DNA from: an uncultured Rickettsiales bacterium
Lineage (GTDB): Bacteria > Pseudomonadota > Alphaproteobacteria > Rickettsiales > UBA998
NCBI GenBank assembly: GCA_937982385.1
Contig: CALJMC010000140.1
Coordinates: 1 to 18,172, forward strand
Reading direction: 5' to 3'
Length of the DNA: 18,172 nt
Part shown: in pieces, positions 1 to 7,000 of the stretch
How the letters are laid out: each line of letters begins with the position of its first letter
Position numbering within the stretch: the first letter of the stretch is position 1
Program-made: the position numbers and the translations under genes
The notes under the pieces: generated by a model
Seen by the model: the letters and a program-made list of their open reading frames with translations, nothing else
Told to the model about the DNA's origin: nothing
Database searches by the model: none

Positions 1-831
1 GTCATAGCGCACCGAATAATTTATATCTTCGATATTCTCGGCTAAGGCGAGCGCATCTACGAAAAACCCTTGTGTTGATGCGCCGTGTTTAAGCAGGCTA
101 TTGGTGTTTTCAGCCAATGTTATTTTAACAGATTTATTCGCAATCTGGCTGCTATATATTGCAATTTTCTTTACTGCCTCGATGTAGCTTTTTTTTAGTC
201 GCTGTAGCTCGGTTTTGGTGCTGTTTTGAGTATATTCTTGCATGAAGCCTTTGATTGAAGCGAGTGCATTCGCAATGGTTTCTATTGATTGATGGCTTTT
301 TAAATCATGTTTCTTGTCAATGATATGATAGCGTTGCGTTGTGCTAAGGCTTTGATTGATGAGTATTGCAATGTCATTTTTATGGTTTGCAATATCTCCT
401 TGTAGACCAGAGCGTTCGTCATATAGCATGGTTAGAAGTCTGGGGGATGTGCTGTGTAAATTGTTGAGCAGTGCTTCAATCTCGGTCATATGCTGTTGCA
501 CAGACACTAAGGATTTGAGTGTTTTTACGTGCTTATTAATCGTTTTTTTGTAGCTGTTGACGAGCTCTTTTTCTTCATTTGGCTGATGTGCCACGTTTAT
601 ATTAGCCATGATTTCAATATGATTAATATAGTCAAAAATGGAGCGTGATAAATTCTCTGACGCGTAGAGAAGCGGAAAGGTTCTTTGTGTCAGTTGTTGC
701 TGCGTTACGCGTGTGTCTTTGAGTGCGTTGAACGCCATAAATACGGCGGCAAGAGAAAGGAGTACGATCAATGAAAAGCAAAGCAATAGCTTTGTTGTAA
801 TACTAGAAGACGAGGTTCTTATATTTCGCAT
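1..831 (-). CDS. Membrane sensor protein, N-terminal part (probable sensor histidine kinase, TorS-like architecture); truncated by the window edge
   Basis: An uninterrupted minus-strand frame runs from an ATG at 831-829 to the left edge (277 codons, no stop). The protein opens with a short polar stretch (MRNIRTSSSS), then one hydrophobic segment at about residues 12-34. After that comes a long helical, mostly hydrophilic region with many Leu/Ile heptad positions. This is the layout of a periplasmic four-helix-bundle sensor module such as that of TorS or of chemoreceptors. The second membrane segment, HAMP and kinase domains would lie outside the window, so a methyl-accepting chemotaxis protein or hybrid kinase is not excluded. 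It is divergent from a periplasmic solute-binding protein gene 87 bp away, which supports a sensor whose input is a binding protein, as in TorT-TorS. That coupling is inference; the reading frame and membrane anchor are directly visible. Confidence 0.7.
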   Translation of the reverse strand, partial: MRNIRTSSSSITTKLLLCFSLIVLLSLAAVFMAFNALKDTRVTQQQLTQRTFPLLYASENLSRSIFDYINHIEIMANINVAHQPNEEKELVNSYKKTINKHVKTLKSLVSVQQHMTEIEALLNNLHSTSPRLLTMLYDERSGLQGDIANHKNDIAILINQSLSTTQRYHIIDKKHDLKSHQSIETIANALASIKGFMQEYTQNSTKTELQRLKKSYIEAVKKIAIYSSQIANKSVKITLAENTNSLLKHGASTQGFFVDALALAENIEDINYSVRYD

Positions 832-849
832 TACAAATAAAAACTCACT

Positions 850-878
850 TTGACTTGTATGAGTATTTTTTATATAAA
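850..878 (+). promoter_or_regulatory. Sigma70-type promoter for the solute-binding protein gene
   Basis: TTGACT (850-855), a 17-base spacer and TATAAA (873-878) lie 40 bases upstream of the ATG at 919. A Shine-Dalgarno-like AGGTGG at 904-909 is 9 bases before the start. The match is good at both hexamers, but it is a by-eye call. Confidence 0.55.
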
Positions 879-898
879 ACTATAAGTTGTTTGTCCAA
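871..898 (-). promoter_or_regulatory. Possible divergent promoter for the sensor gene
   Basis: On the minus strand TTGGAC (898-893), a 16-base spacer and TATATA (876-871) could drive the sensor gene starting at 831. Its -10 overlaps the -10 of the plus-strand promoter, so the two would compete for polymerase. The -35 is only a partial match. Confidence 0.35.
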
Positions 899-918
899 TT
901 ATTAGGTGGTTTTTTATT

Positions 919-2328
919 ATGGTGCATACTCGGCGTGAGTTTTTGAAGTTTACAGCTGCGGGCGCCTTTTCTCTTGCGCTGCAAGGGATGCCATTTTCCC
1001 ATGCTCTTGCCAAGGATGAAGTGACTGCGCTTTTGGAACGTGTGAAAACATTAAAAGGCGATAATACTATTACTATTAAGTTGCTTTACCCTGAGGGGTC
1101 GTTGCCTAATCTCACGCCCGTTGCTGAGGCGTTTCTCAAAGCTACGGATGTTGCTGTTGAATTTGTTGAGATGACCGTCGATGATATTAACACCAAGATA
1201 CTTATTGACGCCACGCGTGAGAAATCTGATTTTGACCTCGCATTGTCTGCAACCTTTGGTATTCCTGATTTGGCAGAAGCGGGCGCCTTGACCGACATCT
1301 CAGGCTATGCAGAGCGTTATGAGGCGCGCTATGGTTATGAGCCAACTCTCTATGATTTGGGCGATAGTTATAAAGATAAGAAATATGGCTATCAAACGGA
1401 TGGCGATGTTTACATGATGTTCTATCACAAAGAATGGCTCGAGGATGAAGCACATAAATTGCGCTTCTTCGAGGCATATGGCACGCCCCTTACTGTGCCT
1501 AACTCGTGGAAAGAGCTTGATGTGCTTATGAAGTTTTTCCATCAGCCTGAAGAAGGGCGCTATGGTGGGTGTATGTTCCGCACGCCCAGCTATATGGTGT
1601 GGGAGTTTTGGATTCGGATGCATGCAAAGGGTGTGATGCCGTTTGATGATGATATGGGGTGCAATCTTGCCAGTGATGCCTCGATAGATGCGCTTCAAGC
1701 GCTTATTGATGTGGGAATGTATCAGCACCCAACAGCAACAGTTAATGGCCTTTTTGAAAATTGGAAAACCTATGCAAAAGGTGACTGTTTCGCCAATATT
1801 GGCTGGGGCGGCACGCAAAAATTTCTCAATAATACTGACTCATATATGCGGGGGAAAATGCTTCACGCAGCCACGCCTCAGGTCTCTTATTTTAATTGGG
1901 GCTGGAATTATGTAGTGTCGCGTTTCTCTGAACAGCAAGAGATAGCGTATTTGTTTTCATTGTTTGCAACCTCGCCGGAGATGTCACTTGTTGCCGTGAA
2001 AGAGGAGGGGTTCTTCGATCCGTATCGCAAAGAGCATTATAAAGATAAGGCGATTGAGAGAGCCTATTCTTCAGAGTTTCTTGCCGCCCATAAGGTAGCG
2101 ATGAGCGAGGCAATTCCCGACCTCTATATAGAAGGGCGCGGACGCTATATGGCGATATTAGAAAACGTGATTACGTCTGCCCATGATGGGCATGTGAGTG
2201 CGAAAGAGGGGCTGATATATATAGCAAAAGAATGGGAATCTATTACGGATGATATTGGCCGTGATAGCCAAATAAAGCAATGGCGATTCTTAAAGGCGCA
2301 ATATCCCGCATCGTTTAAGAAGGTGTGA
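919..2328 (+). CDS. Tat-exported periplasmic solute-binding protein (extracellular solute-binding protein family 1)
   Basis: A 469-residue protein. The N-terminus carries a twin-arginine signal, TRREFLKFT (residues 4-12), then a hydrophobic stretch and an ALA cleavage site at 29-31, so the mature protein probably starts at K32. The next part has the pattern of family 1 binding proteins: a beta strand near residue 52 (IKLLYPEGS), a helix with AFLKATDVAVEFVEM, and a segment near 100 (KSDFDLALSATFGIPDLAEAGALTD) resembling 'xYDvv... la..G.L.dl'. Such proteins normally deliver sugars, polyols or similar solutes to an ABC permease, but no permease or ATPase gene lies within the window. The divergent neighbour is a membrane sensor, so the protein may act as a ligand receptor for signalling. 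The 3' end overlaps the convergent NRDE gene by 14 bp. The ligand cannot be read from the sequence. Confidence 0.85.
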   Translation: MVHTRREFLKFTAAGAFSLALQGMPFSHALAKDEVTALLERVKTLKGDNTITIKLLYPEGSLPNLTPVAEAFLKATDVAVEFVEMTVDDINTKILIDATREKSDFDLALSATFGIPDLAEAGALTDISGYAERYEARYGYEPTLYDLGDSYKDKKYGYQTDGDVYMMFYHKEWLEDEAHKLRFFEAYGTPLTVPNSWKELDVLMKFFHQPEEGRYGGCMFRTPSYMVWEFWIRMHAKGVMPFDDDMGCNLASDASIDALQALIDVGMYQHPTATVNGLFENWKTYAKGDCFANIGWGGTQKFLNNTDSYMRGKMLHAATPQVSYFNWGWNYVVSRFSEQQEIAYLFSLFATSPEMSLVAVKEEGFFDPYRKEHYKDKAIERAYSSEFLAAHKVAMSEAIPDLYIEGRGRYMAILENVITSAHDGHVSAKEGLIYIAKEWESITDDIGRDSQIKQWRFLKAQYPASFKKV

Positions 2329-2992
2329 TTCGTTGATAGGACATCTTGCAATTGTCTTTCTTAACTTCAATGCTGGTAATGCTTTTTGTGCGGCTATAGG
2401 AGCGGTGCATCATGATAGCGCTCTGAGCATCTGGTTCTGTGGAATAATGAAGGCTTGGAATGCTTTGGTCGGTGAATGAAGGTGCTTCAGCCCATGTTTC
2501 AAAGATGGATTTACGCACCTCAATAACCTCTGACTGTTTCCATGATGATGAAGTGAAGAAGAACATATTCTCATTTTGTAACGCATGAAACTCTCGTTTT
2601 TTATAGTTTTTGCCATCCCATGAAAATAGGTGATGTTCGGACGGTGACCCAATGAGTAGTGTGAAGCTTGCATAGGGCGATGGATCATATTGTGGCGCTG
2701 CTTGCAGAGGGTTCTTGGTTTTTAATAATTCAGGCAAAATGATGCCACGGCTTTGTGATGCGTGGCTCGGCTCTCCTTCAGCCTCAGCATAGCCATTGAG
2801 GATACATCCCCAGTAACCCTTTGCGTTATGGGCTATCCATGTGCCGCCACTTTGCGGGTCGATAGGGCATGTGATGTCATGTGCGGCATCTAGCCGTTGA
2901 GGCGCGCGTTCGGGTGTTCTGTCATGTCGTTCATCACGATTCATGAAAACGCGATAGCCTGTCTCTGATTTGAATAAGGTGACGCTACACAT
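2315..2992 (-). CDS. NRDE/TANGO2 family protein
   Basis: A 225-residue protein with the family hallmarks: it starts MCSV, has the NRDE motif within FMNRDERHDR (residues 18-21 are NRDE), a GGTWIA segment at 49-54 and SRG at 81-83. The family is named after this NRDE motif. Animal TANGO2 and bacterial relatives have been linked to heme trafficking and lipid homeostasis, but the biochemical role is unsettled. The conserved Cys2, exposed if Met1 is removed, is compatible with a fold related to N-terminal nucleophile hydrolases. The ATG lies 5 nt after the stop of the DinB-like gene (TAA ACATC ATG) with no clear ribosome site of its own, so translation is probably coupled. It is the last gene of a YHS-DinB-NRDE set. 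Its end overlaps the solute-binding protein gene on the other strand by 14 bp. Confidence 0.85.
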   Translation of the reverse strand: MCSVTLFKSETGYRVFMNRDERHDRTPERAPQRLDAAHDITCPIDPQSGGTWIAHNAKGYWGCILNGYAEAEGEPSHASQSRGIILPELLKTKNPLQAAPQYDPSPYASFTLLIGSPSEHHLFSWDGKNYKKREFHALQNENMFFFTSSSWKQSEVIEVRKSIFETWAEAPSFTDQSIPSLHYSTEPDAQSAIMMHRSYSRTKSITSIEVKKDNCKMSYQRITPS

Positions 2993-2997
2993 GATGT

Positions 2998-3522
2998 TTA
3001 CGCAGTTTTCTTTTGATAGACGAGCGTCGCACCAGCGACACCAAAGCTATCATCGAATGATATGTCACAATTCTCAGCGAGCATCTTGATAATCGCCATA
3101 TGATGATTAGAGTGGTCGAGCAGGAACATTAGCTCACGTTCTAGGTTTGTTTCCATCTGGCAGGGCGGTGCATCTGGCTGTGAAATGCATGCGAGGGTGA
3201 TGGTGCGATTGGTAAACTCTGTGTGTTCAAACGCATTGTTTATCGCCTCTAATGCCTCAGAGGCTTTGTCTTTTGAATGTTCGAGCAGCAAGTCGCGTTT
3301 GCGGTTGTCATAGGAGAGTTCATCTTGCGTAGCATCGTTTAGTAGGGGTATGAACTCTTGATAAAACTCGATAATATGACGTGTATGTGCGCCAATAGTA
3401 GAGTTCTTGGATAATTTGTTCGTGGCGTAAAGCGGCGCATCAATACGTTGCAGCATGGCCGCAAGTTGAGAGAGTGTCTTGATGTTGTCGCTTAGCAAGT
3501 GATGTGTGTGCGGTCTATTCAT
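2998..3522 (-). CDS. DinB-like four-helix-bundle protein (putative metal-dependent)
   Basis: A 174-residue, mainly helical protein. The segment IGAHTRHIIEFYQ (43-55; H46, H49) and the late helix LLDHSNHHMAIIK (134-146; H137, H140, H141) match the spaced histidines that bind a divalent metal in the DinB/YfiT superfamily. Members include bacillithiol and mycothiol transferases, but most have no assigned reaction, and none can be assigned here. There are four cysteines: C111, C121, C152 and none near the His sites other than C121 in sequence; no Cys pair motif is evident. The gene starts 3 nt after the YHS gene stop (TAA TTT ATG), with only a weak GAGAG element upstream, and ends 5 nt before the NRDE gene. 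This three-gene packing points to shared function. The family call is fairly safe and the function is unknown. Confidence 0.7.
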   Translation of the reverse strand: MNRPHTHHLLSDNIKTLSQLAAMLQRIDAPLYATNKLSKNSTIGAHTRHIIEFYQEFIPLLNDATQDELSYDNRKRDLLLEHSKDKASEALEAINNAFEHTEFTNRTITLACISQPDAPPCQMETNLERELMFLLDHSNHHMAIIKMLAENCDISFDDSFGVAGATLVYQKKTA

Positions 3523-3525
3523 AAA

Positions 3526-3987
3526 TTATTTGCTCTCAATTAATCCGTGATATTTTCCATCAGCTTCTTGGATCAGCTCGTCTTTACGTGGCAACCAGAA
3601 TCCTGCAACCTTCTTATCATAGTTGAGATATAATTTGCCATTCTCAATGTGATAAACTTTTGGGTCAGCTGAAACAAGCTTATCATGAGCAATCGCCCAC
3701 GCGCAGTATCCGCCATATTGTGGGGCATATTTTTCAGGGTTTGCTTGAAACTTTTCAAGGTTTTCTTGGTTTGCAAAGTACCAATTGGCACCATTCCATT
3801 CGGTGCTGAACTTCTTGGAGCCTTTGATAGGCTCTTCGCCAGAATAATAGGTGGTGGTGTCATATCCGCTAATACCAGTATTGTTGAATGTGCCAGTATA
3901 GATTGGGTCAGCAGCATTCGCGGCATTGCCGATGAATAGCATGATGATGAGTGACAGGGCGGTGAATAGGTTGCGTGTAAGTGTCAT
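3526..3987 (-). CDS. Exported YHS-domain protein
   Basis: A 153-residue protein with a Sec signal peptide: a hydrophobic core at residues 7-20 and a probable cleavage after NAANAA (about residue 26). The mature part holds a YHS-type domain: SGYDTTTYYSGE (40-51), ANWYFANQENLEKFQANPEKYAPQ (67-90) and the terminal block YGGYCAWA (91-98). It continues with a family-typical ENGKLYLNYDKKV segment (115-127). YHS domains occur in metal-handling proteins such as copper P-type ATPases. This stand-alone periplasmic form is often annotated as 'YHS domain-containing (seleno)protein'. Here the conserved position is Cys95, encoded by an ordinary Cys codon, with no in-frame TGA. The likely ribosome site GGGAG lies 7-8 nt before the ATG. 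It is the first gene of the YHS-DinB-NRDE group, 73 bp downstream of the NRPS gene. Confidence 0.8.
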   Translation of the reverse strand: MTLTRNLFTALSLIIMLFIGNAANAADPIYTGTFNNTGISGYDTTTYYSGEEPIKGSKKFSTEWNGANWYFANQENLEKFQANPEKYAPQYGGYCAWAIAHDKLVSADPKVYHIENGKLYLNYDKKVAGFWLPRKDELIQEADGKYHGLIESK

Positions 3988-4060
3988 AGTAAGGCTCCCG
4001 AAGTGAATGAATATTGCAGTGCTGAGTTATTCGTAGCTGTGCAATGTGAGGTTACATTTT

Positions 4061-7000
4061 TCAACCAATAACTTCTTGCGAAGCATTCTGCGCTATTAAT
4101 ATGTCAATATTTTGAGTGATATTATTTTTTAGTATCGTATGGAAGTTTTTAATGGTTTCAGTGTTGTAGAGGGTGTTGCTATATGCCGTGTGAAGATGCA
4201 GCTGCTTATCCAAAATACCCGCTTCCATATAGAGTCCATAGCACAGGTGATTATCAGGATGCGAGGCGCGAATCCCATCAAGTGCGATAATTGGTTGGAA
4301 TGAAATTCCCTCAGGTATCAGCGCATCAATTTGGCTGACATAATTGAAGAAGAGGGGCGGCGCTTCATATTGCGTAATGTCAGGATGTTGGATGCTGTAG
4401 CGTAGCAGATTATAAAATTCGTTATGTGTGGGTACTGCATCAAGTTGGGATTTGATATGCGCCAAACGTTCTCCCGGCGAGGTGTTTATGTCAGATGAGA
4501 GATGTACAGGATAGACGCTGTTGAGCCAGCCAGCTGTACGTGAGAGGTTGATGTCATTGCCGCCCGTGCGCCCGTGCCCACAAATATTGATGACCGTAGT
4601 GTCTTCCTTGCTCATTTGTTGGAAGGTCTGCTGCAATGCCGTCAGCAGGAAGGTTTGGATGTCGATGCCATAATGTGACGGAATTGTCTTGAGAAGTGCT
4701 TCTGTTGTCGCGGTATCAAAGATTAATTCTGAGTTCTCGGAGGTGCTCTCTGTGCCGAAATTTACAGCCTCATTATCGTGCTGGATGCCAATGCTCGGTG
4801 TCATAGAGCGGCTGCCCCAATAGATAAGTTCTTCTGAGAAATCATATTTTTGTGAGGTATTATGCAAGTGAGATGTAAGGTCTTTCGCTGCTGAGGTTTT
4901 TGTCGCGAGTGGCATGGTGATTCCCAAGCGTAGTCCTTCATAGCTTTTGATGAAGTCCTCAAAAATGATGCGGCTTGAGACGATATCAAGCAAAAGATGG
5001 TGCGCTATGATGGCAAGTTTGCCCACACCATTTCCGACGTCAAAATGAAGAACACGCAGCAAGGGTGCAGCATCAAGTGTGAGGGAGGCATGAGAATCAT
5101 TACATATTTCAACAATCTTTTTGTCTTGTGCGGCGGCCCAGAGTTTTGAAACATCATGTGACGAGACATAGTCCTCTTCGGGGAGCGAGGCGGAGCAGTG
5201 TTGCAGCCATGTGCCTGTGGCATTGCGAGCAAATGAAACGCGTAAATTATCATGATGCATAAGCACGGCGTTGAATGCTTGTGTGAGCATGTCAATAGTT
5301 GCGACATGGTTGATATCAAACATGAAAAAGCGATTCCAGTGATGCGGATGTACAAAGTTATCAGCAAAAAACTTCGCCTGACGAGGTAGCAACGGGTAGC
5401 TGCCGCTTATTGTATCTTGGCTGATGGCTTTGCGAGGTGCGTCTGTGATGGCTATCTCAGACAATTCTGCGATGGTGGTGCGGGTGAAAAGCGCATTCAT
5501 GTCAAAGGCGATGCCTTCCTCCTCGGCCGCGCAGGCGAATTGAATCGCCATGAGTGAATCGCCTCCCAACTCAAAGAAGCTATGATATATGCCGATCTTT
5601 TCTGTTGGTATCTTCAAAATGTTGGACCAAATGGTGGTGATGGTCTTCTCGATGTCGTTACGAGGTGCTACATATTCTTTTGTTTGTATAAGCATATGCT
5701 CGGGGCGTGGCAAGGCACGGCGATTTGTTTTCCCGCTCGGTAGGCGAGGGATTTTATCAAGCGGAATGTAGAATGAGGGGTGCATATGTGCTGGCAGTTG
5801 CGCGGCAATATGCGCTTTGAGATTGTCGGTGTCGAGTTCGTTTGCGACATAATAGGCTGCTAAGCGTTTATGCGTATTACCGTCTGTTGCGATGTCGATG
5901 ACGGCAGCATCGTGGATAGCATCATGCGAGAGCAAAACCGACTCGATTTCGCCAAGCTCAATACGGAAGCCTCGGATTTTAACTTGAGCATCCATGCGCC
6001 CCAGATATTCGATGTTTCCTTCACTATCAAAGCGGCATAAATCCCCTGTTTTATAGAGCTTTGATCCGTTCAATTTTGAGAATGAGTCAGTTATGAAGCG
6101 TTCTGCTGTGGTTTCTGGCAAGTGGATATAGCCTTGTGCCACGCCGCTTCCGCCAATATGTAACTCACCTGCAACATTTTGCGGTGTGGGGTTGCCATAA
6201 CTATCGAAAAGGTAGAGACTTGTCTCGGCGACAGGGCGTCCTATGGGAATAGAAGAGAGTTGCGTAGTGTCACGAGGGCATAAGGCATAAGAGGCATAGA
6301 TGGCAGCTTCAGTGGGGCCATAGACATTATAGAGATCACCTGAACAGACGGCATAGAATCGAGTGGCGACACTCGGCGGCAAGGCTTCTCCAGCAGATAA
6401 TACATATTTGAAAGAGTTGATGCGACGGTCTTTCAATACGCTCAACAGGCTGCTGATGAGTGAGGGAACCATACATGTGGCAGCGATATTATGCTGTTCA
6501 ATCAGGTCAATTAGGTGCGATGGGTCTTTATATTTTTCAGGTTCGATTAGCACGAGCGTTGCGCCACTGCTGAGTGACCAGAAAATTTCAGCAATCGATA
6601 CGTCAAAGCTGTAATCAGTATTCTGCAGCACAGTGTCATTGGGTTCTAGTGTGAAGGTGTTGTACATCCATGCCATGCGTGGGGCAGTGTTGCCATGATT
6701 CAGTAATACACCTTTGGGTTTGCCTGTGGAGCCGGAAGTATAGATGATATAGGCGGCGTCATCAGGGGTGATGGTGACATCTGGTTTTGCTGTGTCGCAA
6801 TGGTGCCACGGAATATCGTCGCTATCTAGTGTGAATGTACAGTTGGCATCGCGCAAAATATAGTCAATACGTTCTTGCGGGTAATCGGGAGGAATGGGAA
6901 TATAGCACCCTCCTGCTTTGAGGACTGCTAGCATCGCCTGAACCATAAATGGCCCGCGTGGGAGGCAGAGCGCCACTCGGTCGCCTTTGTTGAGTCCTTG

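Noticed and set aside
1300..1818. 172-codon minus-strand frame inside the solute-binding protein gene
   Set aside because: It is antisense to a well-supported Tat-exported protein and its translation has no recognisable domain and odd His/Ile-rich composition. It is a shadow of the real frame.
3526..3987. Selenocysteine in the YHS protein
   Set aside because: The family includes selenoprotein members, but this gene has a Cys codon at the conserved position and no in-frame TGA.
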